60,409 nt of DNA from Allochromatium palmeri (GTDB lineage Bacteria; Pseudomonadota; Gammaproteobacteria; Chromatiales; Chromatiaceae): positions 1 to 60,409 of the forward strand of contig NZ_WNKT01000023.1 of NCBI RefSeq assembly GCF_009720725.1, given 5' to 3'. The notes beneath the pieces were generated by a model. The model searched no databases. It was not told the origin of the DNA and was given only the letters and a program-made list of their open reading frames with translations. Below, one piece after another: positions 38,735-48,813 of the stretch (the first letter of the stretch is position 1; each line of letters begins with the position of its first letter). The translations under genes and the position numbers were made by a program.

Positions 38735-39787
38735 TCAGGGTTGGGTGTCGAAGAGATCCGCCGCGCCGTTCATCATTGCTGGCGCTTGCGTGGCCTTGAG
38801 TCCGAAATGCTGATAGGCCGACTGGGTCGCCATGCGTCCGCGCGGGGTGCGCATCAGAAAGCCCTGCTGGATCAGGAAGGGTTCGAGCACATCCTCGATG
38901 GTGCCGCGTTCCTCGCCGATGGCCGCCGCCAGGCTCTCGACCCCGACCGGGCCGCCGTCGAACTTCTCGATCACAGCCGCCAGCAGACGCCGGTCCATGT
39001 GATCGAAACCGAGCGCATCGACCTTGAGCATGGACAGTGCCCGATCAGCGATGTCAACGCTGATGCGCCCGTCGCCGCGCACCTGGGCATAGTCGCGCAC
39101 CCGGCGCAGCAGCCGGTTGGCGATACGCGGTGTGCCGCGCGAGCGCCGGGCGATCTCGGCCGCGCCGTCGGCTTCGGTCTCGATGCCGAGGATCTGGGCC
39201 GAGCGCCGCACGATATGGGTCAGATCCTCGGCGGAATAGTATTCGAGCCGCTGCACGATGCCGAAGCGGTCGCGCAGCGGTGAGGTCAGCAGACCGGCGC
39301 GCGTGGTCGCGCCGACCAGGGTGAAGGGTGGGAGATCGAGCTTGATCGAACGCGCCGCCGGTCCCTCGCCGATCATGATGTCGAGCTGATAGTCCTCCAT
39401 CGCCGGATAGAGCACCTCCTCGACCACCGGACTCAGGCGATGGATCTCGTCGACGAACAGCACGTCGCCCGGATCGAGGTTGGTCAGCAGCGCGGCCAGA
39501 TCACCGGGTTTCTCCAGCACTGGTCCAGAGGTCTGACGCAGATTGACCTGCATCTCGTGGGCGATGATGTGCGAGAGCGTGGTCTTGCCCAATCCCGGCG
39601 GACCGAAGATCAGTACATGGTCGAGCGCCTCCTTCCGCGCGCGCGCCGCGTCGATGAAGATCTCCATTTGCTCCCGCACCGCCGGCTGGCCGACATAGTC
39701 AGCGAGCTGGCGCGGACGGATGGCGCGATCGATGGCGCGATCGTCGGTGCCAGCCTCGGCGGTGATGAGTCGGTCGGGGTCGTTCAT
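38735..39787 (-). CDS. ruvB: Holliday junction branch migration ATPase RuvB
   Basis: A 350-residue AAA+ helicase motor that moves Holliday junctions with RuvA. Walker A is [12 protein letters not shown], Walker [11 protein letters not shown], sensor [12 protein letters not shown], and the C-terminal winged helix includes [17 protein letters not shown]. ruvA and ruvC, usually adjacent, are not next to it here. The ATG at 39787 (MNDPDRLIT) is preferred; 39799 is possible; neither has a clear ribosome site. Confidence 0.93.
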   Translation of the reverse strand: MNDPDRLITAEAGTDDRAIDRAIRPRQLADYVGQPAVREQMEIFIDAARARKEALDHVLIFGPPGLGKTTLSHIIAHEMQVNLRQTSGPVLEKPGDLAALLTNLDPGDVLFVDEIHRLSPVVEEVLYPAMEDYQLDIMIGEGPAARSIKLDLPPFTLVGATTRAGLLTSPLRDRFGIVQRLEYYSAEDLTHIVRRSAQILGIETEADGAAEIARRSRGTPRIANRLLRRVRDYAQVRGDGRISVDIADRALSMLKVDALGFDHMDRRLLAAVIEKFDGGPVGVESLAAAIGEERGTIEDVLEPFLIQQGFLMRTPRGRMATQSAYQHFGLKATQAPAMMNGAADLFDTQP

Positions 39788-39907
39788 GGGACTTGGCATC
39801 AAGCAGGGATGATGGATGGGGCGGGATTCGTCGTTGTGGTCAGCTTAACGGGATGCGCTCATAATGTCTGCAACCGGATCACCAACCGATGATCGCTCAA
39901 GAGCCTG

Positions 39908-41218
39908 ATGACGATGCCACGCCTGACTCCGACGCTCGGTCTGACGCTTCTTTTGACGCTGATCCTCGGGTTGCTGATGCCGCTCGATGGCTGGGCCAAG
40001 AAGCGCGGTACATCCAGCGGCGGCTATTCGCGCCCGTCGTCGAGTCTGAGTCAGCGCACGCCCTCGACGCGCTCAAGCACATCCACACGCACCCCATCGG
40101 TCAGCGGCGGCTACAGCCGTCCGCGCGCCTCATCTTCGTCGACCACCGCCAGCCCGACACCGCGCGCCAGTGCCGCCGATCAGGCACTCTCACGCCAAGG
40201 CTCCAAGCGCGCGCTCGACGACTACCGCCGCCAGCGTGAACCGGATGCACCAGCCATTGAAACGGTCTGGAATCGGCCCTCGACCGCCACAGCCCCGAGT
40301 GCTCCGCGCCGATCCTCGACGCGCGATACACTTCTGAATGCGGGGGCGGCTGGACTTGGTGCGGCACTTGGGCGCCATCTGGATACACCCCGCTTGTCCG
40401 GGTCGCCCGTGTCCACCGTGCGCGCATCCGCGAGCACGAGCACCGCGTCATCGGGCTTTCCATTCGGCGCCTTGCTGACAGCGCTGTTCCTGCTGCTGAT
40501 CGGCGCCGTGTTCATCATCGTGCTCTGGCGGCGCTTCTTCGGTGAGGTCGACAAGCGACGACCTGCCGCGAAGGGTGCTGGACGCGCGGGCGCGCGGTCG
40601 GCGTATCGTCCCGACTGGTTTCGCGTCGGCATGACCCTGCCGGTCGATCCATCGCTGTTCATCCTGGCCGAATCGCTGACCAAGCTCCAGGCCCCGCAGG
40701 CCGCAACCGGCAGCGGTCTGCTCTCGGTCGAGCCGCTGGGCGAGGTCAAGGGGGCGGGCCAGACCTGGTATCGGCTCTATGTCTCGGGCGGAGACGCTTT
40801 CTTCCAGGTGCATCTGGATGCGCGCGGCCAACCCGACGAGTGTCGCTATTTTTCGCATCTCGACACGGTCGAGCCGGCTGACGCGGACGAGTGGGGCGTC
40901 TGGCTCGACCGCGACGAGGGACTGATCGGCTGGCCGGAATTCCAGACCCAGGATGGCCAACGCTATGCACGTCTCTGGTCGCCGGGTCAGACGCGCCTCG
41001 AACCCTACTCGCTCCGTGAGACCCTGGAGGCCGCCGAGGGGATGGGCCTCGAGCCGTGCCGACAACAGACCATGCTCTATGCGCGTGCGACCGGTGCCCA
41101 GCCGCCGCTGCCGATCACTGAATATCTGCTGGTGGCCGCCAACGAACAGGGCGAGGGCGCCTGGGTGTCACTGCATGTCGGGATCGACATCCCCGTCGCC
41201 AGCCTGAACCTGAGCTGA
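39908..41218 (+). CDS. DUF2491 (YjfK-like) membrane protein
   Basis: A 436-residue protein: signal peptide or first helix (LTLLLTLILGLLMPL), a low-complexity Ser/Thr/Arg-rich segment from about 30 to 180, one transmembrane helix near 190-210 (ALLTALFLLLIGAVFIIVL), then a cytoplasmic DUF2491 domain (PDWFRVGMTLPVDPSLFILAE onwards). The domain is that of E. coli YjfK. It is the first of three genes that correspond to yjfK, yjfL and yjfJ, whose products surround a PspA-like protein. Function is not established. Confidence 0.75.
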   Translation: MTMPRLTPTLGLTLLLTLILGLLMPLDGWAKKRGTSSGGYSRPSSSLSQRTPSTRSSTSTRTPSVSGGYSRPRASSSSTTASPTPRASAADQALSRQGSKRALDDYRRQREPDAPAIETVWNRPSTATAPSAPRRSSTRDTLLNAGAAGLGAALGRHLDTPRLSGSPVSTVRASASTSTASSGFPFGALLTALFLLLIGAVFIIVLWRRFFGEVDKRRPAAKGAGRAGARSAYRPDWFRVGMTLPVDPSLFILAESLTKLQAPQAATGSGLLSVEPLGEVKGAGQTWYRLYVSGGDAFFQVHLDARGQPDECRYFSHLDTVEPADADEWGVWLDRDEGLIGWPEFQTQDGQRYARLWSPGQTRLEPYSLRETLEAAEGMGLEPCRQQTMLYARATGAQPPLPITEYLLVAANEQGEGAWVSLHVGIDIPVASLNLS

Positions 41219-41270
41219 CAGCCGCGACCGCGACGAACCGCTGGCCCGCAACATTCCTGGAGTCCATACC

Positions 41271-41696
41271 GTGACCGATACGCTCGATATCCTGTGGCAG
41301 ACGCTCAACAGCGGACTGCCGATCCTGTTGCTGCATTTTCTCACCACGCTGGCGTTGCTGGTGTTGGGTGTGGGCGGCTATGCCCTCATCACACCCTTTC
41401 ACGAGCGCGCGCTAATCCGGCAGGGCAACGCGGCGGCCGGGCTGACGCTCGGCGGCGCCTGGGTGGCGCTGGCCATCCCACTGGCCGCCACGCTCGCCAC
41501 CAGCGGCGTCTGGCTCGATATCCTGCTGTGGGGCAGCGTGGCGGTGCTGATCCAGTTGCTGACCTTCGGGGTCTTCGTGCTGCTGTTTCGCGATCTGCGT
41601 GCAGCCATCGAATCGGGCAACGTAGCGATCGCCGCGCTGCTGGTCGGGGTGCAGGTGGCGGTTGCGCTGCTGAATGCGGGCGCCATGGCCGGTTGA
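41271..41696 (+). CDS. DUF350 (YjfL-like) membrane protein
   Basis: A 141-residue inner-membrane protein with four hydrophobic helices, of the DUF350 family (repeated GG-x-x-L-x-x-G / ALxxGN pattern, e.g. ALIRQGNAAAGLTLGGAWVAL and AIESGNVAIAALLVG). GTG start with CTGGAG upstream. It sits between the DUF2491 and PspA-like genes, the order known from the E. coli yjf cluster. Confidence 0.8.
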   Translation: MTDTLDILWQTLNSGLPILLLHFLTTLALLVLGVGGYALITPFHERALIRQGNAAAGLTLGGAWVALAIPLAATLATSGVWLDILLWGSVAVLIQLLTFGVFVLLFRDLRAAIESGNVAIAALLVGVQVAVALLNAGAMAG

Positions 41697-41752
41697 GCCA
41701 GACCTGACCACAGAGCTTTCTATACTCGAACATCCATCAGGAGCGACCTTCC

Positions 41753-42526
41753 ATGTTCAATTTCATCCGTCACTTCGCCGGGGTCAAAACCGATCAGGCT
41801 GTCCAGAGCGGTATCGAGGCGCTGGTGCGCTGGGACCCCAAGGGCGCGACCGAAGCCGAGCTGCGATCCATGGAGGAGCATCTCGACGATCTGGGCCTGG
41901 AGGTCGCTCAGGCACGCGCGGCTTACGAGCGAGAGAAGCAGGAGGCCGACGCCATTCAGACATTGCTCGATCAGCGCATGGTCGCCGCCGAGATGCTGCA
42001 AGGTCAGCTCACGACTGAAATCGAGCCGACCCGTCAGGCGACACTCGAAAAGAGTCTGCATACCCTGCTCGACATGCTCGAACAGATGGCGCCCGATGTC
42101 GAACGCGAGGCTAGCGAGGCGCGCGATGCGCAGGAGTTCCTGGCGATGCTGGAACAGACCTATGCCGATGCCGGCACCAAGCTCAAGGACGCGCGCCGTC
42201 AGCTCGAACGCGCCGAGCGCGACATGAAGCGTGCCGAGCAGCAGCGCGAGCAGGCCGAGCGTCAGGCCGAGGTCGCACGTCGCGCCGCCGGTCTCAGCGG
42301 CACCACCAACAGTCTGAACGTGGCGCTCAAGGCGATGAACGAAGCTGCCGCGCGCGATCTGGCTCAGGCCGAGGCCGCGAGCCTGAAAGCCAAACTGCTC
42401 GCGCCGACGCGCCCTGAACAGGACGATCCCAATATCGCCGCCGCGCTGGCCGCCGCCAGCGGCAAGGGGCCGGCTCCGCAGTCGGCCAGTGAGCGTCTGG
42501 CGCGGTTGAAGGCGCGTCAGGTCTGA
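41753..42526 (+). CDS. PspA/IM30-family protein (YjfJ-like)
   Basis: A 257-residue, almost entirely alpha-helical protein of the PspA/IM30 (bacterial ESCRT-III-like) family. Long coiled coil between about residues 25 and 190 rich in Glu, Arg and Gln. It probably polymerises on the inner membrane and helps maintain it under stress. AGGAG lies nine bases before the ATG. It forms an operon with the DUF2491 and DUF350 genes. Confidence 0.8.
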   Translation: MFNFIRHFAGVKTDQAVQSGIEALVRWDPKGATEAELRSMEEHLDDLGLEVAQARAAYEREKQEADAIQTLLDQRMVAAEMLQGQLTTEIEPTRQATLEKSLHTLLDMLEQMAPDVEREASEARDAQEFLAMLEQTYADAGTKLKDARRQLERAERDMKRAEQQREQAERQAEVARRAAGLSGTTNSLNVALKAMNEAAARDLAQAEAASLKAKLLAPTRPEQDDPNIAAALAAASGKGPAPQSASERLARLKARQV

Positions 42527-42564
42527 ACCACGTTTGAATCAACGAAATGGCAGGAGTGTCACTG

Positions 42565-43584
42565 ATGCAACTCGGAATGATCGGGCTGGGGCGGATGGGC
42601 GCCAACATGGTGCGCCGCTTGATGGGCGGCGGCCATACTTGTGTGGTGTATAACCGCTCACCAGAGGCCGTCACGACCCTGAGCGCGGAAGGGGCCATCG
42701 GCGCCGATTCGCTTGCCGATCTGGTGGCCAAGCTGGAAACGCCACGGACACTCTGGCTGATGGTGCCGGCAGCAGCCGTAGATCAGTCCATTGCCGATCT
42801 GGCGCCATTGCTCGACCCAGGTGACATCCTGATCGACGGCGGCAACTCCTATTACGTCGATGACCTGCGACGGGCCAACGCGCTCAGCGCCAAGGGGATT
42901 CACTATCTGGATGTCGGCACCAGCGGCGGTATCCGGGGACTGGAGCGCGGCTACTGCATGATGATCGGCGGCGAGCGCGAGATCGTCGCTCGCCTGGATC
43001 CGATCTTCAAGACCCTGGCCCCTGGGCGTGGTGACATCCCGCCGACGCCGGGGCGCGAGGACCGCCGTGGCCGTACCGCTGAGGACGGCTATCTGCACTG
43101 CGGCCCCAACGGCGCCGGCCACTTCGTCAAAATGGTCCACAACGGCATCGAATATGGCCTGATGGCCGCGTATGCCGAAGGGTTCAACATCCTCAAGCAG
43201 GCCAATATCGGCAAAGCTGAGCACGCCGTGGATGCTGAAACCACGCCATTGCGCCATCCCGAGCATTTTCAGTATGACTTCGATCTGGCCGACATCGCCG
43301 AAGTCTGGCGACGCGGCAGTGTGGTGGCGTCCTGGCTGCTGGATCTCACGGCAACGGCGCTGTCGGAGTCGCCAGAGCTGAGCGATTTCTCGGGCCGCGT
43401 CTCGGATTCGGGCGAGGGGCGCTGGACGGTCCAGGCGGCGATCGACCAGGGTGTTCCGGCCGAGGTGTTGACCGCCGCGCTGTACGCCCGTTTCAGCTCG
43501 CGCGGCGAGGCCGAGTTCCAGAACAAAATCCTCTCGGCCATGCGCTTTCAGTTCGGCGGCCACCACGAAAAGCCCCGGACTTAA
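42565..43584 (+). CDS. gnd: 6-phosphogluconate dehydrogenase, decarboxylating (short form)
   Basis: A 339-residue dehydrogenase converting 6-phosphogluconate to ribulose-5-phosphate and CO2. The NAD(P) motif [13 protein letters not shown] is at the N-terminus, [14 protein letters not shown] forms the substrate loop, and [19 protein letters not shown] has the catalytic lysine and asparagine. It belongs to the short (YqeC/GndA) class rather than the 470-residue class, which tends to use NAD+. AGGAG precedes the ATG at 42565; an ATG at 42547 would overlap the site. Confidence 0.88.
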   Translation: MQLGMIGLGRMGANMVRRLMGGGHTCVVYNRSPEAVTTLSAEGAIGADSLADLVAKLETPRTLWLMVPAAAVDQSIADLAPLLDPGDILIDGGNSYYVDDLRRANALSAKGIHYLDVGTSGGIRGLERGYCMMIGGEREIVARLDPIFKTLAPGRGDIPPTPGREDRRGRTAEDGYLHCGPNGAGHFVKMVHNGIEYGLMAAYAEGFNILKQANIGKAEHAVDAETTPLRHPEHFQYDFDLADIAEVWRRGSVVASWLLDLTATALSESPELSDFSGRVSDSGEGRWTVQAAIDQGVPAEVLTAALYARFSSRGEAEFQNKILSAMRFQFGGHHEKPRT

Positions 43585-43668
43585 TCCAGCCTGGAGTCCG
43601 AGGCGCGTGGCGCTGTCCAGTGAGGTATCATTCGGCGTTCCACTTACCCAGCATCGGAGAATCTGTGC

Positions 43669-44235
43669 ATGAAAACACTGACACGTTCGACCCGCCTCGC
43701 CTGCGTCATGACCCTGTCCCTGATGGGCCTGGCGTCTGTCGCTCATTCCGAGACCATGCCGGTCGCCGGCGGTATGATCTCGTCCTCGCTCACTGGCACG
43801 GTGACAGTGGTCAATGTCGAGAAGCGCATGCTCACCATTGAGACCCCGGACGGACATTTCGAGGTGCTGCACGTCCCCAAGGAGGTCCAACGTCTTGATC
43901 AGATCAAGATCGGAAACACCCTGACCATCACCGAGACCGAGCTCTTGCTGGTCGATCTGCAAAAGGGGACCGATGTCACTGGACTGGGTGTTTCGACTGA
44001 TTCGAATATCGAGCGCGATCCGGGCACCAAGCCATCTGGGATGATGACCGAGTCATTGACCATCAAGGGCGTCATCACGGCGATGGACAAGGCCGATTCC
44101 AGTGTCACCATTCAGGGTCCACAGGAGCAGATCACGCTCCAGGTCGAGGATCCGTCCGTGCTCGATTCGGTGGCCGTGGGTGATGGTGTAAGCGCCTCCT
44201 ACATACGCGTGATCAGCGGCGAGGTGACGTTCTAA
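43669..44235 (+). CDS. exported protein of two repeated beta domains
   Basis: A 188-residue protein with a signal peptide cleaved near SVAHS. The mature part has two copies of one small beta domain, TGTVTVVNVEKRMLTIETP to IKIGNTLTITET and KGVITAMDKADSSVTIQGP to VAVGDGVSASYI, each with a central hydrophobic strand and a D-x-I/V-x-x-G turn. The fold resembles OB-like periplasmic domains, but I cannot name the family. Function unknown. Confidence 0.6.
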   Translation: MKTLTRSTRLACVMTLSLMGLASVAHSETMPVAGGMISSSLTGTVTVVNVEKRMLTIETPDGHFEVLHVPKEVQRLDQIKIGNTLTITETELLLVDLQKGTDVTGLGVSTDSNIERDPGTKPSGMMTESLTIKGVITAMDKADSSVTIQGPQEQITLQVEDPSVLDSVAVGDGVSASYIRVISGEVTF

Positions 44236-44266
44236 TCACCGTTCAATCGTAACGGGTCCATCTTGG

Positions 44267-44291
44267 CCCCTCTTCCCTCACGGGAGAGGGG
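44267..44291 (+). terminator. hairpin after the exported two-repeat protein gene
   Basis: A CCCCTCT...AGAGGGG inverted repeat, 7-8 bp with a loop of about nine bases, in the gap before the lipoprotein gene. This CCCCTC/GAGGGG repeat type is common as an intergenic hairpin in gammaproteobacteria. No T-run follows. Confidence 0.45.
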
Positions 44292-44323
44292 CTGAGGATC
44301 TGTCGTTCACCCGAGGTTCTCGC

Positions 44324-45118
44324 ATGCAACGGATTCGACTCCAAAACGCCTCCTGGAAGGGGTTGACCCTCATCGCCGCCGTCTTGGCGGCCGGCTGCGC
44401 CACCAACTCCAATCCACTGGGCAGTGGTATCGACGTAACGGCCAGCGACCCGAGTCACCTGACACAAAGCGGCTTTTTGTCCGACTATGGACGCTTGGCG
44501 CCGGTTCCCTGGGATAAGGGCGTCCAGTGCTGGCGGCGTCCGGATCTCGATATCAAGCGCTATAACAAGGTGCTGATCGCGCGCATGAGCGTCTCGCTCA
44601 AGCCCGCCCAGCAGACGACGATTGACCCGACAGACCTCAAGACGCTGACCGACTATTTCCATGCCTCAATGGTCAAGGCACTCAAGCCTCAGATGAAGGT
44701 GGTCGAGAAACCCGGGCCAGGCGTGCTTGGATTGCGCATCGCTCTGACCAATCTGGTGCCGACCAGCGTGACGCGAAGTGTGACGGGAACGCTCATTCCC
44801 TATGGTTTCGTGCTTGAGGCCGGTTCCGGCCTGGCCACGGGCCGACCCGCCGGCTCAACGCCCTATCTGGGCGAGACCAGCATCGAGATGCAGCTCGTCG
44901 ACAGCGTCAAGGGCACCATTCTCGCTGAGTGCCGCGACACGCAGATCGGGCGCAAATATGCCGCTGAAATGGACGCCGGTGCGACAGGCGCCGCCCAGAC
45001 CTGGGCCAGCGGCTATGTCAATTCCTTCCAGAGCTGGGCCTATGCCAAGAACGCCTTCGACAAGTGGTCGGCGCTGACCGCTGAGCGCCTGGCCGCGTTG
45101 CGCGGCACGGGAGGCTAA
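44324..45118 (+). CDS. DUF3313 lipoprotein
   Basis: A 264-residue lipoprotein: signal peptide with lipobox LAAGC (Cys near residue 25), then a DUF3313-type domain recognised by SGFLSDYGRLAP, LDIKRYNKVLIA and ANDL-like GLRIALTNLVP. Located in the inner leaflet of the outer membrane or in the inner membrane. Function unknown. It converges with mobA. Confidence 0.7.
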   Translation: MQRIRLQNASWKGLTLIAAVLAAGCATNSNPLGSGIDVTASDPSHLTQSGFLSDYGRLAPVPWDKGVQCWRRPDLDIKRYNKVLIARMSVSLKPAQQTTIDPTDLKTLTDYFHASMVKALKPQMKVVEKPGPGVLGLRIALTNLVPTSVTRSVTGTLIPYGFVLEAGSGLATGRPAGSTPYLGETSIEMQLVDSVKGTILAECRDTQIGRKYAAEMDAGATGAAQTWASGYVNSFQSWAYAKNAFDKWSALTAERLAALRGTGG

Positions 45119-45162
45119 TGGCGTAGTGGTTCCATGGGGCGGGCGCGATCCATGGCGATGTA

Positions 45163-45783
45163 TCAGGGAAATTGCTCGGCAAAACGCTGAAACGCATCCG
45201 GCGTGTTGAGATTGCCAAAGGCTTCGGGTTGGTCGCTGAAATCAGCCAGAGCAAGCCGGTGGCTCCGCTGCCAGTCCTCGACCCGGCGTCCGCCCTGGAC
45301 CAGAAAGCGTTCGAGATCATCAGCGAGCGCGACCGGCATCAGCGCATGGATCGACTGCTGGCGCCGGCCATCCGTGGCCACGGCCAGTTCGGCGTCCTGC
45401 TCGATCAATGCGCTGATGAGTCGCGCGGCGAGATCCGACGGCGGCCTTGGGCCATCGCAGGGCAGGGTAAGTATCCAGTCAGTCCGCGCCGCGCGCATCC
45501 CGGCCAGGAATCCAGCCAGCGGCCCCTGATAATCCGGCATCGAGTCGGCCACGACCGGATAGCCGAACGCGGCATACTGTTCCAGATGACGGTTGGCGTT
45601 GACCAACAATGTGCCGACCTGGGGGGCAAGTGCCGCGAGCGTCCAGGCGATCAACGGCTGCCCGCCGACCTGCATCAGCCCCTTGTCCACACCGCCCAAG
45701 CGTCGCGCGCGCCCGCCGGCCAGCACCACACCGGTCAGGGTGTCCCGGAAAAGCGCAGGTGTCTGGGGTTGGTTGGGTATCAA
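45163..45783 (-). CDS. mobA: molybdenum cofactor guanylyltransferase MobA
   Basis: A 206-residue enzyme that adds GMP to molybdopterin to make the bis-MGD cofactor. The N-terminal GTP-binding loop [19 protein letters not shown] and the [12 protein letters not shown] and LPCDGP motifs are intact. The start appears to be TTG at 45783, overlapping the nadB stop by three bases; no ATG is available upstream of the conserved loop. Molybdoenzymes that would use the cofactor are not in the window. Confidence 0.85.
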   Translation of the reverse strand: MIPNQPQTPALFRDTLTGVVLAGGRARRLGGVDKGLMQVGGQPLIAWTLAALAPQVGTLLVNANRHLEQYAAFGYPVVADSMPDYQGPLAGFLAGMRAARTDWILTLPCDGPRPPSDLAARLISALIEQDAELAVATDGRRQQSIHALMPVALADDLERFLVQGGRRVEDWQRSHRLALADFSDQPEAFGNLNTPDAFQRFAEQFP

Positions 45784-47408
45784 GCCTGTTTCCTTACCTG
45801 ATAGGTGTCAGGAATCAAAATCGTCGGCGTGCGTTGGCTGGCATCCTTGAACGGATGATCGAGCGTGTAATGCAAACCACGGCTTTCACGCCGACGCAGC
45901 GCCGACTGGATGATGAGATCCGCGACCTCCAGCAGATTGCGCAGCTCGATCAGGTCGTTACTGACTCGAAAGTTGCTGTAATACTCGATCACCTCCTGCG
46001 CCAGCAGATCAGCGCGGCGCTTGGCGCGCCTGAGTCGCTTGTTGGTGCGCACGATGCCGACATAATCCCACATGAAGCGGCGCAGTTCCTCCCAGTTATG
46101 GGTGACGACCACTTCCTCGTCAGGCTCAGTGACGCGGCTCTCGTCCCAGTTCGGCACGTCGGGTGGAGGCGGCACCTCCGGCATCAGCCGGGTGATATCG
46201 GCGGCTGCCGCTTCGGAATAGACCAGACATTCCAGCAGCGAATTGCTGGCCATGCGGTTGGCGCCATGCAGACCCGTGTAGGCGGTCTCGCCGCTGGCAT
46301 AGAGTCCGGGCAGATCGGTGCGCGCCCAGCGATCGACCATGACCCCGCCGCAGGTATAGTGCGCGGCCGGCACCACTGGAATCGGCTCGCGGGTGATGTC
46401 GATCCCGAGATCCAGACAGCGCGCGTGAATGGTCGGGAAGTGCTCGACGACGAAATCCGCCGGGCGATGCGAGATGTCGAGATAGACGCATTCGCTGCCG
46501 AGACGCTTCATCTCATGATCGATGGCGCGTGCCACGATGTCGCGCGGGGCCAGCTCAGCGCGCGGGTCGAAGCGCGGCATGAAGCGTTCGCCGTCCGGGA
46601 GCAACAGACGTGCGCCCTCGCCACGCAGCGCCTCGGTGACGAGGAAGGAGCGGGCCTGCGGGTGGTAGAGACAGGTCGGATGGAACTGCATGAACTCCAT
46701 GTTGGCCACCCGACAGCCGGCGCGCCAGGCCATGGCGATGCCGTCGCCGGTCGAGACGTCCGGATTGCTGGTGTAGAGATAGACCTTGTTGGCCCCGCCC
46801 GTGGCCAGTACCACGAAGCGCGCGAGGAAGGTCTCGACTTGCCCGTTGCCGAGATCGAGGATATAGGCGCCCAGACAGCGATGATCGTCATCGCCCGGCA
46901 GATGCCGGGTCGTGATGAGATCGACCGCGATGTGCTGTTCGTAGAGCGTCACATTGGCACGCTCACGCACCTGACCTTCGAGCGTCGTGGCGATCGCGCG
47001 TCCGGTGGCATCGGCGGCATGGATCACGCGCCGATGTGTGTGTCCGCCTTCGCGTGTGAGATGATAGCCACTGCTGGCGCCAGGCTCGGTATCGCGGGTG
47101 AACTCGACCCCTTGGTCGAGCAGCCAGCGGATGTTGTCCGGGCCGCGCTCGACGACGTGGCGTACCACCTCGCGATCGCACAGCCCGGCGCCCGCTTTGA
47201 GCGTATCCTGGACGTGCGACTCGATGGAATCGCCGGCATCGAGGACCGCCGAGATGCCGCCCTGGGCGTAGAGCGTACTGCCCTCGTTCAGCTCTCGCTT
47301 GGAAACGACCCCAACGGAAAGATCCGTGCCAAGCCGCAACGCGAGGCTCAGTCCGGCAGCGCCGCTGCCGAGGATCAGGACATCATGGCGGTGACAGGTA
47401 TCTGACAT
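45780..47408 (-). CDS. nadB: L-aspartate oxidase
   Basis: A 542-residue FAD enzyme that oxidises aspartate to iminoaspartate, the first step of NAD synthesis. FAD motif [14 protein letters not shown] at the N-terminus, [12 protein letters not shown]-like contact region, HPTCLYHP for substrate binding, and a C-terminal helical domain ending in [11 protein letters not shown]. Length is normal. It is co-oriented and overlapping with mobA and divergent from rpoE. Confidence 0.92.
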   Translation of the reverse strand: MSDTCHRHDVLILGSGAAGLSLALRLGTDLSVGVVSKRELNEGSTLYAQGGISAVLDAGDSIESHVQDTLKAGAGLCDREVVRHVVERGPDNIRWLLDQGVEFTRDTEPGASSGYHLTREGGHTHRRVIHAADATGRAIATTLEGQVRERANVTLYEQHIAVDLITTRHLPGDDDHRCLGAYILDLGNGQVETFLARFVVLATGGANKVYLYTSNPDVSTGDGIAMAWRAGCRVANMEFMQFHPTCLYHPQARSFLVTEALRGEGARLLLPDGERFMPRFDPRAELAPRDIVARAIDHEMKRLGSECVYLDISHRPADFVVEHFPTIHARCLDLGIDITREPIPVVPAAHYTCGGVMVDRWARTDLPGLYASGETAYTGLHGANRMASNSLLECLVYSEAAAADITRLMPEVPPPPDVPNWDESRVTEPDEEVVVTHNWEELRRFMWDYVGIVRTNKRLRRAKRRADLLAQEVIEYYSNFRVSNDLIELRNLLEVADLIIQSALRRRESRGLHYTLDHPFKDASQRTPTILIPDTYQVRKQA

Positions 47409-47520
47409 GGGGCGGACTCGTGATGATTAGTGATTCGCTGTAAGCTCGTCGATTTGGTGATCTGGATCAAGTATCCGTGTTTTATCCTGAAAAATATCGG
47501 CCATCCGCGTGCGGGGCCAC

Positions 47521-47547
47521 GAACTTCCTATTCGGTGAATTGTCCAT
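47521..47547 (+). promoter_or_regulatory. sigmaE-type promoter before rpoE
   Basis: GAACTT at 47521-47526 is an exact -35 for RpoE/AlgU sigma factors. After 16 bases comes TCCA at 47543-47546, close to the TCtgA/TCnAA -10. It lies about 43 bases from the rpoE start codon, which fits positive autoregulation of the operon. Confidence 0.6.
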
Positions 47548-47589
47548 GCCAACGGAGTCCATGGCTGGCGTGTCGGGCGGTGTGCTGCG

Positions 47590-48168
47590 ATGAGCGAACG
47601 ACAGGCTGACCATGAGCTGGTCGAGCGCGCCCAGTCGGGCGACAAGCGTGCCTTCGACCTGCTGGTGCTCAAGTACCAGCAAAAGGTCTCTAACCTGATC
47701 TCGCGCTATGTGCGTGACTCGGCCGAGGTCATGGACGTGACCCAGGAGGCCTTCATCAAGGCGTATCGCGCGCTGCCCGGCTTCCGGGGCGAGAGTGCGT
47801 TCTACACCTGGCTCTACCGGATTGCGGTCAACACGGTCAAGAACCACCTGGTCGCCCAGGGCCGGCGACCGCCGGGCGACGACATCGAGGCCGAGGTGGC
47901 CGAGCAGATGGATATGGGTGGCCGACTGCGCGAGCACGCGACCCCGGAACGTCATCTGCTGACCGACGAGATCGCGACGACCGTGCAGCACGCACTCGAC
48001 GACCTGCCGGACGATCTACGCACAGCCATCGTGCTCCGCGAGCTGGAGGGCCTGAGCTACGAGGAGATCGCGACGGCTATGAACTGCCCCATCGGCACCG
48101 TCCGATCACGGATCTTCCGGGCGCGCGAGGCCATCGACAAGCGACTCAGGCCGCTCCTCGATGGCTGA
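47590..48168 (+). CDS. rpoE: RNA polymerase sigma-E factor (RpoE/AlgU)
   Basis: A 192-residue ECF sigma factor for the envelope-stress response. Region 2 includes FDLLVLKYQQKVSNLISRY and DVTQEAFIKAYRAL; region 4 includes LRTAIVLRELEGLSYEEIA and GTVRSRIFRAREAI. It is released by proteolysis of the RseA-like anti-sigma encoded next, with rseB and rseC following. A matching sigmaE promoter lies upstream. Confidence 0.94.
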   Translation: MSERQADHELVERAQSGDKRAFDLLVLKYQQKVSNLISRYVRDSAEVMDVTQEAFIKAYRALPGFRGESAFYTWLYRIAVNTVKNHLVAQGRRPPGDDIEAEVAEQMDMGGRLREHATPERHLLTDEIATTVQHALDDLPDDLRTAIVLRELEGLSYEEIATAMNCPIGTVRSRIFRAREAIDKRLRPLLDG

Positions 48169-48258
48169 ACACTCCAGGGCGGAGTCCCTGGGCGTGATCC
48201 CGGCCCTGTCGGCTCGCTGGCGAGCCGCGTAATCAGAACCCTCAGCTCAGGCGTGACG

Positions 48259-48813
48259 ATGATGACCGACGAGCATAGACAACGACTCTCCGAATTACAG
48301 GATGGCGAGCTGGCGCCGGCGCAGGTGCCGGCCCTGCTGGACGCCATGGCGGCTGATCCCGAGCTGCGCGAGCACTGGGAACGCTACACACTCATTGGCC
48401 AGGCGATGCGTGGCGAGGCGATCGATCCAGCCGCGCGCGCCCTGGCCGATCAGGTGAGCCGCGCACTGGCCACTGAGCCGACCATCCTCTGTCCGCGGCG
48501 TTTGGGGCGCGTTCCGCGTCGCTGGACGCGCCGCTATACCGGCCTGGCGCTCGCCGCCTCGGTGCTGCTGGTCGCCGTTCTGGCGACACCGGTCTTTTTG
48601 AGCGACCCCATCGGTCCGGCGGCGGTCGGCTCGGTCGCCGCCCGCTTGGTCGAGCCGCCAAGCATTCCGCTGCAACGCTGGCATCAGGACCGTCCTGAAC
48701 TCGCCAGCAAACTCGACCGTTATCTCGTTACCCATCAAGCAACGGCTCCGGCAAACGGGGCCAAGGGACTATTGCCCTATGCGATGCTCGTTGGTTATGA
48801 ATCGGGTCGTTGA
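48259..48813 (+). CDS. rseA: RseA/MucA-like anti-sigma-E factor
   Basis: A membrane-spanning anti-sigma of about 184 residues. The N-terminal cytoplasmic domain has the RseA pattern LSELQDGELAPAQ and EHWERYTLIGQAMRGE; one transmembrane helix (LALAASVLLVAVLATPVFL) lies near residue 95-115; a short periplasmic tail follows. It holds RpoE until cleaved by regulated proteases. Start uncertain among GTG 48253, ATG 48259 and ATG 48262. It overlaps rseB. Confidence 0.88.
   Translation: MMTDEHRQRLSELQDGELAPAQVPALLDAMAADPELREHWERYTLIGQAMRGEAIDPAARALADQVSRALATEPTILCPRRLGRVPRRWTRRYTGLALAASVLLVAVLATPVFLSDPIGPAAVGSVAARLVEPPSIPLQRWHQDRPELASKLDRYLVTHQATAPANGAKGLLPYAMLVGYESGR

Noticed and set aside
45609-47405. 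598-codon open frame opposite nadB
   Set aside because: Antisense shadow of nadB; no domain.
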